A DNA stretch of 64,000 nucleotides, taken from positions 1 through 64,000 of the forward strand of contig NZ_CP076448.1 in assembly GCF_019203965.1 (NCBI RefSeq), in the 5' to 3' direction. The notes below the pieces were generated by a model. It worked only from the letters and a program-made list of their open reading frames with translations, did not search any database and was not told the DNA's origin. Positions 31,353 through 39,893 of this stretch are shown here, piece after piece; position 1 is the first letter of the stretch, and every line of letters begins with the position of its first letter. Made by a program: the position numbers and the translations under genes. Origin of the DNA: Elioraea tepida (GTDB taxonomy: Bacteria; Pseudomonadota; Alphaproteobacteria; Acetobacterales; Acetobacteraceae).

Positions 31353-33197
31353 TCAACGCCGTCGCGCCGACGCCTCGGCACCCGGAATGGTGCCCCCTTC
31401 AGCGTCAGTATAGCGGGGCCATCGGCCGGCCGCGAGCGCGTCGAGCGACGGTGCGGGCCGCCCGAGGCGGCTTGCGTAGATCCAGGAGAGAGCGAGCACG
31501 GCCTGGACGTGACGTCTTGTCTCGTGGATTGGGATCGCCTCGAGGAACAGGAGCGGGTCGCCCATGTGCACCACAGTCGGTGACCAGCGGGCGAAACTTC
31601 CGGGGCCGCTGTTGTAGGCGGCGATCAAGCTGATCAGGTCGCCCTCGACCGCAGGGAGGCGGGCGAGATACTCGACGTAGCGCTGGCCGACCTCGAGGTT
31701 GAACTCGGGCTCGTGCAGGCGATGCCGGTCGCGCCCCGCGAGCGAGCGTTGGCCGGTCACGTAGCCTGCCGTCACCGGCATGATCTGCATGATCCCGCGC
31801 GCTCCGGCCGGGCTGATCGCGCGCGGCTCGAAATTGCTCTCGAGCCGGGCGAGTGCCATCAGGAGCGGCGGGTCGGTCCTGTAGCCGCCTGAGGGCGCCC
31901 AGCGCGGGATCGGGAAGCGGGCGTAGTCGCGCGGCCGGCCATCGCCGCTCTCGGCGAACTGGGCGAGCCGGATCGCGACCTCCGACATCCCCGCCTGGCT
32001 CGCGACGACAAGGAGGGCGCGGGCGAGAGCGGGATCGGACGCAGCGGCCTCTCCCATGACCATCAGCTCCGCCTCCGCCCGCGCCCGCTGCCCCACCTGA
32101 AGCAGGGCGAGCGCCCGGCGGCTGCCGTCATGGGCGAGCAGGCGCTGCGCCTCCGCCTCGCCGAGCGTGTCACGCTCCCAGGCGAAGCCGCCGGGAATGC
32201 CGAGCGTCCGCCGCGCGAGCAGGCCGTAGAGGCTTCGCTGGTCGCGCGCCGCCTCGGCAAGCCAAGGCACATAGGCGCGATGGTCGCGCAAGCGCAGCGC
32301 GGCACGCGCCGCCCAGTACGCCCCGGCGGCACGCCGCGCCGCTGTGGCGACCTCGGCACGCGCCGTCGCCTCGAAGTGACGACGCGCGACCTCGTGCCGG
32401 CCAAGCCGCCAGGCGGCGAGACCGGCATACCAGGAGAGATCTCCGACCATGGCGCCGTCGCGGCGGAGTGCGTCGGTCGCGGCGGCGAGCGCTTCGGCGT
32501 CGCGATTGCGCAGGAACAGCCCGCGCGCGATCTGCGCCCGTAGAAGCCCAGCCTGGGCGGGATCGAGACCGCGCGTCCGCGCGATCGCGGCCTCGGCGGC
32601 GTCGAACTCCTCGGCGCGGATCCGATCGGCGACGGCGCGGGCGAGGATCGGGTTGCGCGCCTGCGGCGGCAGGAGCACGAACCGCTCCTCCTCGTCCAGC
32701 GCCTCCGCCGCGGGCAGTTCCGCAAGCTGCGGTGCGGCCGGGCGCGCCGCACCGCGCGGCAGCCGCGAAAGCAGCAGAGCATGGATCCTCGGCGCATCGG
32801 GAAGGTTGGCGAAGCGGTCGAGCCAGGCGGAGAGCTCCGGCACCGTGGCGCGGGTGTGGGGGCCGAGCAGCCGATGCGCGAGCACGTGGCCGAGCAGCAG
32901 CGGATCGGTCAGCCGTTCCGTCTCGCGCTCGGCGTCGGCGATCCGACCTCGATCCTGAAGCTGGAAGATCCGCCGGTAGAGAGCGGCATCGGAGGGCAGG
33001 AGCACGACCGGAAGCCCGGCCCCGCCACCCGGTGGCGTGGGCCTCGGGACGGCGAAGGCGACTTCCGTCTGCCCGGCCTGCCCCCCTGATGCGCCATCCC
33101 CCCCGGCTGCGTCAGCCTGGGAGGGAAGACATGCCACAACCCAGATCAGGCCCGCCGTGGAGGCTGAGCGGGCCCATGCCCCCGTTTTCGTTCGCAT
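31353..33197 (-). CDS. Soluble lytic transglycosylase
   Basis: Periplasmic murein lytic transglycosylase, 614 residues, Slt70-like. A signal peptide (residues about 1-30) is followed by a long helical superhelix and a C-terminal goose-lysozyme-like SLT domain. The catalytic glutamate is E453 in LARLESNFEPRAIS; GARGIMQIMP, NLEVGQRYVEYL and IAAYNSGPGSFARW complete the domain. The gene has a full TTAA-N7-TTAA box 13 bases upstream of ATG 33197, suggesting cell-cycle control by CtrA. Confidence 0.92.
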   Translation of the reverse strand: MRTKTGAWARSASTAGLIWVVACLPSQADAAGGDGASGGQAGQTEVAFAVPRPTPPGGGAGLPVVLLPSDAALYRRIFQLQDRGRIADAERETERLTDPLLLGHVLAHRLLGPHTRATVPELSAWLDRFANLPDAPRIHALLLSRLPRGAARPAAPQLAELPAAEALDEEERFVLLPPQARNPILARAVADRIRAEEFDAAEAAIARTRGLDPAQAGLLRAQIARGLFLRNRDAEALAAATDALRRDGAMVGDLSWYAGLAAWRLGRHEVARRHFEATARAEVATAARRAAGAYWAARAALRLRDHRAYVPWLAEAARDQRSLYGLLARRTLGIPGGFAWERDTLGEAEAQRLLAHDGSRRALALLQVGQRARAEAELMVMGEAAASDPALARALLVVASQAGMSEVAIRLAQFAESGDGRPRDYARFPIPRWAPSGGYRTDPPLLMALARLESNFEPRAISPAGARGIMQIMPVTAGYVTGQRSLAGRDRHRLHEPEFNLEVGQRYVEYLARLPAVEGDLISLIAAYNSGPGSFARWSPTVVHMGDPLLFLEAIPIHETRRHVQAVLALSWIYASRLGRPAPSLDALAAGRWPRYTDAEGGTIPGAEASARRR

Positions 33198-33209
33198 GGT
33201 TCTCCGGCG

Positions 33210-33224
33210 TTAACCGCGGGTTAA
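33210..33224. promoter_or_regulatory. CtrA-type binding box (TTAA-N7-TTAA)
   Basis: TTAA-CCGCGGG-TTAA, also a perfect palindrome (GTTAACC-GCG-GGTTAAC) in a genome where TTAA is rare. It matches the full CtrA consensus of alphaproteobacteria and sits between the lytic transglycosylase start (33197) and the uracil-DNA glycosylase stop (33316). At 13 bases before the start codon it would cover the promoter or act as a repressing site. Confidence 0.6.
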
Positions 33225-33315
33225 CGGGTTGCGCAACACCGATCTGGGAGACGTTTTTTGCCTTTTGAGACCGCACTCGTTGAGTCAGCGCGTTGCACGG
33301 CAAAACTGACGTGCC

Positions 33316-34170
33316 TTAATCCTGCCTCAGATCGTCGATGCGGCGCCGCAACGCGATCAGGTCGGCCCAGGCATCCTTCTTCGCGCCAGGGTTGCGGAGC
33401 AGGTAGGCCGGGTGAAGCGTGGCCAGGGCCGGCACGGAGCCGAGCCCGTCGAACTCGAGCGTGAGCCAGCGCCCCCTGAGCCGGGTGATTCCCTCCCGCG
33501 CGCCGGTGAGCGACCGCACCGCCACCGCCCCGAGAAGGAGAAGCAGCTTCGGCTGCACCAGAACCACATGGCGGCGGAGAAAAGGCAGCGAGAGCGCCAC
33601 CTCGCCATCGGTCGGGTTGCGGTTTCCCGGCGGGCGCCAGGTGATGATGTTGGTGACGTAGAACGAGCCCCAGCCCGTCCCGTGGCGGTCGAGCCCGATC
33701 GAGGCCATCATCCGGTCAAGAAGCCGCCCCGAGGCACCGACGAAGGGCTTGCCCGCGCGGTCCTCCTCCGCCCCCGGCGCCTCGCCGATCAGCATCACCG
33801 GAGCGGCGGGGTTGCCATCGGCGAAGACGAGGTTGGTCGCCGTCTCGCGCAGCGCCAGCCCGCCGAACTCGGCGATCGCCCGTCGCAGAGACTCGAGGTC
33901 GGCCGCCGCTGCTGCGAGCCGCTCGGCTTCGGCAACCGCCCCGCCCGGCGAAGGAAGCGCGTGAGGCGAGGTGGCGAGCGCGGTCGGGGCGATCGGGGAC
34001 GGTGGCGCGGGGCTTTCCGGGACGGCGGCCGCCGGCAGGGTCGCGCGCATCGCCTCGGGCGAGGAGGCGCGGCGCCGATCACGCGGGGTCTCGTCCAGCG
34101 CCTCGTCCGCGCCCCAGGCGAGCTGGAGCGCAAGCGCCGCCTCGAGCGCACGTCGCATCGCCTCGTCCAT
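33316..34170 (-). CDS. Family-4-like uracil-DNA glycosylase lacking all cysteines
   Basis: Uracil-DNA glycosylase of the family 4/5 superfamily by its motifs: GEAPGAEEDRAGKPFVG (residues 129-145), TNIITWRPPGNRNPTD (173-188) and HPAYLLRNP (253-261). Family 4 enzymes hold a 4Fe-4S cluster with four cysteines. Here the first pair region reads FGGLALRETATN, the third position reads EVALSLPF and the fourth LLLLLG; the 284-residue protein has no cysteine at all. So it should fold and work without a cluster, or has changed role. The first 90 residues are a Pro/Ala-rich extension. It is upstream of the transglycosylase on the same strand, 118 bases apart. Confidence 0.85.
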   Translation of the reverse strand: MDEAMRRALEAALALQLAWGADEALDETPRDRRRASSPEAMRATLPAAAVPESPAPPSPIAPTALATSPHALPSPGGAVAEAERLAAAAADLESLRRAIAEFGGLALRETATNLVFADGNPAAPVMLIGEAPGAEEDRAGKPFVGASGRLLDRMMASIGLDRHGTGWGSFYVTNIITWRPPGNRNPTDGEVALSLPFLRRHVVLVQPKLLLLLGAVAVRSLTGAREGITRLRGRWLTLEFDGLGSVPALATLHPAYLLRNPGAKKDAWADLIALRRRIDDLRQD

Positions 34171-34264
34171 GCGCCGAGCAAGCCCGCAATATGCTCACTC
34201 GCGCAAGTCCCGGCTTGGCCCTATGTCTCGTGGCGCCGAACGAGGGCGGAGCGTTGGGGGAATG

Positions 34265-35896
34265 ATGAACCGCGAGTCGATGGAGTATGACCTGGTGATC
34301 GTCGGCGCAGGGCCTGCCGGCCTCTCGGCGGCGATCCGCGCCAAGCAGGTCGCCGCCCAAAGAGGGCGCGAGATCTCGGTCTGCGTGCTCGAGAAGGGAG
34401 CGGAGGTCGGCGCCCACATCCTCTCCGGCGCGGTGCTCGAGCCGCGCGCCCTGGACGAGCTTCTGCCCGACTGGCGGGCGCTCGGCGCACCGCTCACGAC
34501 CGAGGCGCGCGAGGACCGGTTCCTTTTCCTGACCGAGAAGCGCGCTTTCCGCCTGCCCACGCCGCCGCAGATGCACAACCGCGGCAACTGGATCATCTCG
34601 CTCGGCCAGTTCTGCTGCTGGCTCGCTTCCCAAGCCGAGGCGCTCGGGGTCGAGATCTACCCGGGCTTCGCCGCCGCCGAGCTTCTGATCGAGGGCGGCC
34701 GCGTCGTCGGGGTCGCGACCGGAGAGATGGGCGTGGCGCGGGACGGTACGCGTCGGCCGGACTGGCAGCCGGGGATGGAGTTGCGCGCCCCATATACCCT
34801 GTTTGCCGAAGGCTGCCGCGGCTCGCTCACGAAGCAGCTCGAGGCGCGGTTCGGCCTGCGCGACCCCGACCGGCCGCAGACCTACGCGATCGGCATCAAG
34901 GAGCTGTGGGAGGTGCCGGCCGAGCGGCACCGGCCCGGCCTCGTGCTGCACTCGATCGGCTGGCCGCTTACGCCCGATACCTATGGCGGCTCGTTCCTCT
35001 ACCATTGGGGCGAGAACCTCGTGAGCTACGGCTTCGTCGTCGGGCTCGACTATCCCAACCCTTATCTCTCCCCGTTCGAGGAGATGCAGCGGCTGAAGAC
35101 GCACCCGGCGATCGCCGAGCATCTTCGGGGTGCGCGGCGGATCGGCTACGGCGCGCGGGCGCTGAACGAGGGGGGGCTGCAGTCAATCCCCCGCCTCGTC
35201 TTCCCGGGCGGGGCGCTGATCGGCTGCGCGGCGGGGTTTTTGAACGTTCCGAAGATCAAGGGCACGCACACGGCGATGAAGTCGGGCATGCTGGCGGCGG
35301 AGGCGGTCGTCGACGCGCTCGCCGCCGACAACCCGCCGGCCGTGCTCGAGGCCTACCCGGCGGCGCTCGAGCGGTCCTGGGTGCAGGCAGAGCTGTATGC
35401 GGCGCGCAACATCCGCCCCGCCTTCGCGCGCTGGGGCCTCTGGGGCGGGCTCCTCTATTCCGCGCTCGACGCCTACGTGCTGCGCGGCCGCGCCCCCTGG
35501 ACCTTCCGCCACGACAAGGACCACGAGAGCCTGAAGCCCGCCGCCGACGCCTCGCCCATCGCCTACCCGAAGCCTGATGGCGTGCTCACCTTCGACCGCC
35601 TGTCCTCGGTGTTCCTTTCGAACACCAATCACGCCGAGGACCAGCCCTGCCATCTGCGGCTCGCCGAGCCCGAGCGCGCGATCGCGGTGAACTGGGAGCG
35701 GTATCGGAGCCCCGAGACGCGCTATTGCCCCGCCGGCGTCTATGAGATCGTCGGCGCCGAGGAAGGCAAGCCGAGGCTCGTGATCAACGCGCAGAACTGC
35801 GTGCACTGCAAGACCTGCGACATCAAGGACCCGACCCAGAATATCACCTGGGTGACGCCGGAGGGCGGCGGCGGCCCGGTCTATGCGACGATGTGA
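34265..35896 (+). CDS. Electron transfer flavoprotein-ubiquinone oxidoreductase
   Basis: ETF-QO, which passes electrons from acyl-CoA and other flavoprotein dehydrogenases to ubiquinone at the inner membrane. The FAD-binding start is YDLVIVGAGPAGLSAA; GCAAGFLNVPKIKGTHTAMKSG is a strong family block. The C-terminal 4Fe-4S domain supplies four Cys (RYCPAGVYE and NCVHCKTCDIKDP), ending ITWVTPEGGGGPVYAT. I chose ATG 34265 four bases after GGGGG; ATG 34262 is next to it. The last 36 bases of the gene are repeated 75 bases downstream. ETF subunits are not in this window. Confidence 0.95.
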   Translation: MNRESMEYDLVIVGAGPAGLSAAIRAKQVAAQRGREISVCVLEKGAEVGAHILSGAVLEPRALDELLPDWRALGAPLTTEAREDRFLFLTEKRAFRLPTPPQMHNRGNWIISLGQFCCWLASQAEALGVEIYPGFAAAELLIEGGRVVGVATGEMGVARDGTRRPDWQPGMELRAPYTLFAEGCRGSLTKQLEARFGLRDPDRPQTYAIGIKELWEVPAERHRPGLVLHSIGWPLTPDTYGGSFLYHWGENLVSYGFVVGLDYPNPYLSPFEEMQRLKTHPAIAEHLRGARRIGYGARALNEGGLQSIPRLVFPGGALIGCAAGFLNVPKIKGTHTAMKSGMLAAEAVVDALAADNPPAVLEAYPAALERSWVQAELYAARNIRPAFARWGLWGGLLYSALDAYVLRGRAPWTFRHDKDHESLKPAADASPIAYPKPDGVLTFDRLSSVFLSNTNHAEDQPCHLRLAEPERAIAVNWERYRSPETRYCPAGVYEIVGAEEGKPRLVINAQNCVHCKTCDIKDPTQNITWVTPEGGGGPVYATM

Positions 35897-35973
35897 CGCC
35901 TGGCGCTGCCGTCGCCCGACCGCTTCGGTCCACGCGCGGGCGGCGGCGGGGCGGTCTATGCGACGATGTGACG
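35863..35973. repeat. Duplicated 3' end of the ETF-QO gene
   Basis: The final coding bases of ETF-QO with its stop codon (35863-35898) recur at 35938-35973. A 22-base core is identical (35877-35898 and 35952-35973), with a GGCGGCGGCGG block before it in both. The copies are exactly 75 bases apart, and the 39 bases between them are unrelated. The second copy is outside any gene I can support. Confidence 0.8.
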
Positions 35974-36123
35974 TGCAGCGGCGTGAGGCCGCGTGCGGCA
36001 GCCGCGGCACGGCGACGTGCCGTGTGGCGGGCCGGCACGCAATGCGCTAGTTTTTCCGCCGTGGACACCATGCGCAGGACGGAGGCGGCGGGCCCGGGCG
36101 GCCAGCCCGGCTCGCGGCGGCGG

Positions 36124-37872
36124 ATGCGCCGCCTTGCCATCCTGCCGCTCGCCCTGCTTGCCGCCTGCGCCTCTGGAGCGCCGGCCGCACCCGGCCCGGG
36201 TGACGGCACGACTCCCCGCACGGCCGGGAACTTCCGACCCACGGGAGCCTTCGGCGCCTATCTTGCTGGCCGCTTCGCCGCGTCCGAAATGGACACGGCC
36301 GTCGCGGCGGAGCAGTTCGGCCGCGCACTTGCGGCCGATCCGAACAATCCCGAGCTCCTCCAACGCGCCTTCCTCGCAACCCTTGCCGATGGCCGCGACG
36401 CCACCGCTCTCGCCCGACGGGTTCTGCAGCACGACCCGCAGGCGCTGCTCGCCACCCTCGACATTGTCGTCGAGGAGGCGAAGTCAGGGCGCTTCGACAG
36501 GGCGGAGTCGCGCCTGCGCGCCCTGCCGCGGCAAGGGGCGGGGCAGTTTCTCCAGCCGCTCCTGCTCGCCTGGTCCCAGGTCGGGCGGAACCAGCCAGAA
36601 GCCGCGCTTGCTACACTCCGGCCGCTGACGGAGGGCGTGCGCTTCCGCGGCACCTTCGCCCTCCACGCCGGGCTGATCGCCGATCTTGCCGGCCGCCCCG
36701 CCGAGGCTGACCGGTTCTTCCGACTCGCCCTTGCCGAAGCGGGCGGGCAGAGCCTGCGGCTCGTTGAGATCCTCGCCGGCTTCGAGGCGCGGCAGGGACG
36801 GGCCGACCAGGCACGCTGGCTGCTCGCACAATTCTCCGCGGGTTCCGACGATGTCGCCATGGTCGAGGCGGCGCTTGCCGCCGACCTCTCCCGGCGGACG
36901 GTGCGCGACGCGCGCGAGGGCATGGCGGAGGCGCTGCTCGGCCTCGCCGGTGCGCTCAGGCAGCAGGAGGCGAGCGAGTTCGCCCTGCTCCTGCTCCGCC
37001 TCGCGCTCGAGCTTCGGCCCGAGTTCGGCCCCGCGACCATCATGCTGGCCGACCTGCTCGAGGGCGACCGCCGCTACGAACAGGCCTCCGCGGTGCTCGC
37101 CACGGTTCGCCCCGACTCCCCCTACGCGGCCATGGCACAGCTTCGCGCCGCCGTCCTGCTCGACCGGCTCGACCGCACGGCTGAGGCGCTCGCCGCGCTC
37201 GAGAACCTCGCCTCGGCCCATCCCAACCGGCCCGAGCCCTATGCACGGATGGGGGACATCCTGCGCGCGCGCTCCCGCTTCGCCGAGGCCGCCCGCGCCT
37301 ATGACCGCGCGATCGCCCGCCTCGGCCCGCCCGAGCGCAGGCACTGGACGCTCTACTACGCCCGCGGAATCGCGCACGAGCGCGCCAAGGACTGGCCGCA
37401 GGCGGAGCGCGATTTCCTGACCGCCCTCGACCTCTCGCCGGACCAGCCCTACGTGCTCAACTATCTCGGCTATTCCTGGGTCGAGCAGGGCAGGGAGCTT
37501 GAGCGCGCCCGGGCGATGATCGAGCGTGCCGTTGAGCTTCGCCCGAATGACGGCCATATCGTCGACAGTCTCGGCTGGGTGCTCTTCAAGCTCGGCGACC
37601 ATCGCGCCGCCGTGCGCTGGCTTGAGCGCGCCGTCGAGCTCGAGCCGCGCGATGCCGTGATCAACGACCATCTCGGCGATGCCTACTGGGCGGTTGGCCG
37701 CCACGCCGAGGCACGCTTCCAGTGGCGCCGCGCGCTGACCCTCGGGCCGGAGCCGGCAGAGATCCCGAAGATCGAGGCGAAGCTCCGCGATGGGCTTCCC
37801 GTGCCACCCGCCGCGGTCGCGGTCGCGCCGCCCGCGGCCGCATCGGGCGAGCCGCCTGCCGCGACACGCTGA
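36124..37872 (+). CDS. TPR-repeat outer-membrane or periplasmic lipoprotein
   Basis: A 582-residue tetratricopeptide-repeat protein. Starting at ATG 36124 it has a lipoprotein signal, RRLAILPLALLAACASG, with the lipobox Cys at about residue 15. Many TPR units follow; the last ones are clearest: YYARGIAHERAKDWPQAERD, YVLNYLGYSWVEQGRELERA, HIVDSLGWVLFKLGDHRAAV and VINDHLGDAYWAVGRHAEAR. It resembles alphaproteobacterial TPR lipoproteins upstream of ispE. Likely a scaffold for envelope proteins; partners unknown. Upstream ATG 36070 or GTG 36061 are less likely, as they bury the signal. ispE begins eight bases later. Confidence 0.82.
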   Translation: MRRLAILPLALLAACASGAPAAPGPGDGTTPRTAGNFRPTGAFGAYLAGRFAASEMDTAVAAEQFGRALAADPNNPELLQRAFLATLADGRDATALARRVLQHDPQALLATLDIVVEEAKSGRFDRAESRLRALPRQGAGQFLQPLLLAWSQVGRNQPEAALATLRPLTEGVRFRGTFALHAGLIADLAGRPAEADRFFRLALAEAGGQSLRLVEILAGFEARQGRADQARWLLAQFSAGSDDVAMVEAALAADLSRRTVRDAREGMAEALLGLAGALRQQEASEFALLLLRLALELRPEFGPATIMLADLLEGDRRYEQASAVLATVRPDSPYAAMAQLRAAVLLDRLDRTAEALAALENLASAHPNRPEPYARMGDILRARSRFAEAARAYDRAIARLGPPERRHWTLYYARGIAHERAKDWPQAERDFLTALDLSPDQPYVLNYLGYSWVEQGRELERARAMIERAVELRPNDGHIVDSLGWVLFKLGDHRAAVRWLERAVELEPRDAVINDHLGDAYWAVGRHAEARFQWRRALTLGPEPAEIPKIEAKLRDGLPVPPAAVAVAPPAAASGEPPAATR

Positions 37873-37879
37873 GGCGCGG

Positions 37880-38740
37880 GTGCGGGCCCGGGAGCAGGCG
37901 CCGGCCAAGGTCAATCTGTTCCTGCACGTGACCGGCAGGCGGGCCGATGGCTATCACCTGCTCGACAGCCTCGCCGTGTTCGCGTCGCTTGCCGACACGC
38001 TCACCGCCTCCCCGGCGCATGCGCTGTCGCTCGCCGTCACCGGCCCGTTCGCCGACAGGATCGGCCCCGGCGAGGAGAATCTCGTGCTTCGGGCGGCGCG
38101 GTCGCTGTGCCCGAACGGCAGGGGAGCGCTGATCGCACTCGAGAAGCGAATCCCGGTCGCCGCGGGCTTGGGCGGCGGCTCGTCGGACGCGGCCGCAGCC
38201 TTGCGCCTTCTGTCGCGCCTTTGGGGCGTGCCCGTTCCTTCGACTGACGCGGCGGTGCGGCTTGGCGCGGATGTTCCGGTGTGTCTCGCCGCCGCTCCGG
38301 CACGCATGCTGGGCATCGGCGAGGTGGTGGCGCCAGCGCCGCCCCTGCCGCCGGGTCTCGGCATGGTTCTCGCGAACCCTGGCCTCACGCTGGCGACTCC
38401 GGAGGTGTTCCGCGCCCGCTCCGGCCCTTTCGACGCCCCGGCCGAGCCGCCGCCGCGCTTTCCTGATGCCGCCGCGCTCGCGGCTTGGCTTCGCGGCACG
38501 CGCAATGCGCTCGAGGACGCAGCGGTCGCGCTCTGCCCGCCGGTTGCCGACGTGCTCGCAGCCTGCGCCGCGCTTCCCGGCGCGCTGATCGCGCGGATGA
38601 GCGGCTCCGGCCCGACCTGCTTCGCCCTGTTCGCGACCGTCGCCGAGGCCGAGGCCGCCGCGGCCTCCCTCGCGCGCGCCGAACCGCACTGGTTCATCTG
38701 GGGCGGCGGGCTTTACCGCGACCGGCGAGGCGGCCTATAG
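37880..38740 (+). CDS. ispE: 4-diphosphocytidyl-2-C-methyl-D-erythritol kinase
   Basis: GHMP-family kinase of the non-mevalonate isoprenoid route. Motifs: APAKVNLFLHVTGRRADGYH at the N-terminus, the phosphate loop PVAAGLGGGSSDAAAALR, GADVPVCL, and the C-terminal ARMSGSGPTCFALF. GTG 37880 with GAGG five bases upstream gives 286 residues, normal for the family. Coupled to the TPR gene in front; tRNA-Gln follows 11 bases after the stop. Confidence 0.95.
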   Translation: MRAREQAPAKVNLFLHVTGRRADGYHLLDSLAVFASLADTLTASPAHALSLAVTGPFADRIGPGEENLVLRAARSLCPNGRGALIALEKRIPVAAGLGGGSSDAAAALRLLSRLWGVPVPSTDAAVRLGADVPVCLAAAPARMLGIGEVVAPAPPLPPGLGMVLANPGLTLATPEVFRARSGPFDAPAEPPPRFPDAAALAAWLRGTRNALEDAAVALCPPVADVLAACAALPGALIARMSGSGPTCFALFATVAEAEAAAASLARAEPHWFIWGGGLYRDRRGGL

Positions 38741-38751
38741 GGCCATCGGCT

Positions 38752-38826
38752 TGGGGCGTCGCCAAGCGGTAAGGCAGCGGATTTTGGTTCCGCCATTCCC
38801 AGGTTCGAATCCTGGCGCCCCAACCA
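38752..38826 (+). tRNA. tRNA-Gln (anticodon TTG)
   Basis: A complete tRNA of 75 bases with encoded CCA. Acceptor stem TGGGGCG pairs with CGCCCCA; the anticodon stem GCGGA/TCCGC encloses loop TTTTGGT, giving anticodon TTG (reads CAA). The T arm is CCAGG-TTCGAAT-CCTGG. It lies just after ispE and has no second tRNA beside it. Confidence 0.97.
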
Positions 38827-38923
38827 GCGGCGCGGCCACGGCGGTCCTTGCCGGCCGCCTCTCCTCCTCGCACGCGATGTGCTCGGCCCGGACGCACTCT
38901 CGAACAGCTGCTCGCGACCGGGC

Positions 38924-39820
38924 TCAGCCGCTGCCGACGAGGGAGGCGAGACGCTTCGTCTCCGCCACCGCCTCGGCCGCGTGGTGCATGGAGTGGCCGG
39001 CGAGCTCGAGGATCATCGTCGTGCCCTCGCGCGGCCGGAGAGCGGGCAGGAGACGCTCGAACGGCGTGTCGCCCCAGCCGGGAGGGGCATGCAGGTCGCC
39101 CGTGCCGTAGGCGAGCTTCTCTCCCTTGCTCCAGGTACGCACCGTGTCGGGCCGGCCGAACATGTCCTGGAGATGGATGTGCACGATGTGGGGCGACAGG
39201 GCCGCGAGGGTGGCGGCGAAGTCCTGCTGCCGAACCGTTGCCTGCATGTAGGCGTGGCCGATGTCGAGCGTCACCCCAACCGCCGGGTGGTTCACCGCCG
39301 CCACTTGGGCGGCAAGCGCGAAGGCATCGTGGGAGAAGGGAAGAGAGGGAAGGGGGGGCAGGATCTCGAGAGCGATCGTTACGCCATGCCGGGCCGCATG
39401 CTCGGCAAGCCCGGCGAGGCTTTCGACCTCGAGCCGGGCGAGACGCCTGATCTCCGCCTCCGGCAGCGGGCGATGCCACACCCCGCCATGCACGACGAGC
39501 CGCGTGGCGCCGAGCGCCCCGGCCGCCTCGATCATGGCCGCGCAGACCTGCCGGTGAAGCTCAAGATGCGCCTCGTCCATGAAGTTCGTCGCAAGCGGCC
39601 CGTGCGCCGTGTAACCGAGCCTGTGCCTCTGCGTCACCGCCTCGACCTTGCGTAGCTCCGGAAGGTTCAGACGCCCGCCTGCGACCACGAACATGTTCTG
39701 AAGCGACAGCTCTGCGAGGTCGCAGCCGAGCTCGGTGAACCGCGCGAGCTCCCGGTCGAGCCCGTCGATGTCGCCCGAAGCACTCTCGGTGGCGAGCCCA
39801 ACACCTGCGATCCGCCCCAT
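38924..39820 (-). CDS. Xylose-isomerase-like TIM-barrel protein
   Basis: Sugar phosphate isomerase/epimerase or AP-endonuclease-2 fold protein, 298 residues. Metal-site segments can be seen: LVVHGGVWH, IALEILPP, GVTLDIGHAYMQ, HIVHIHLQDMFG and MILELAGHSMHHAAEA. These fit a divalent-metal TIM barrel acting on a sugar or keto compound. The substrate cannot be told. It is not obviously tied to either neighbour. The 97 bases between the tRNA and its stop hold nothing I can name. Confidence 0.78.
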   Translation of the reverse strand: MGRIAGVGLATESASGDIDGLDRELARFTELGCDLAELSLQNMFVVAGGRLNLPELRKVEAVTQRHRLGYTAHGPLATNFMDEAHLELHRQVCAAMIEAAGALGATRLVVHGGVWHRPLPEAEIRRLARLEVESLAGLAEHAARHGVTIALEILPPLPSLPFSHDAFALAAQVAAVNHPAVGVTLDIGHAYMQATVRQQDFAATLAALSPHIVHIHLQDMFGRPDTVRTWSKGEKLAYGTGDLHAPPGWGDTPFERLLPALRPREGTTMILELAGHSMHHAAEAVAETKRLASLVGSG

Positions 39821-39893
39821 CCCTCGCTCCCTCCGTGCCGCCGCGACAGAAACCGCGTCGCCCCCTGTGCATGTCGTGTGCGTGTCGTTTCCA

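Noticed and set aside
38752-38826. tRNA-Gln as an integration site for a mobile island
   Set aside because: No integrase, no direct repeat of the tRNA 3' end and no change in gene character downstream.
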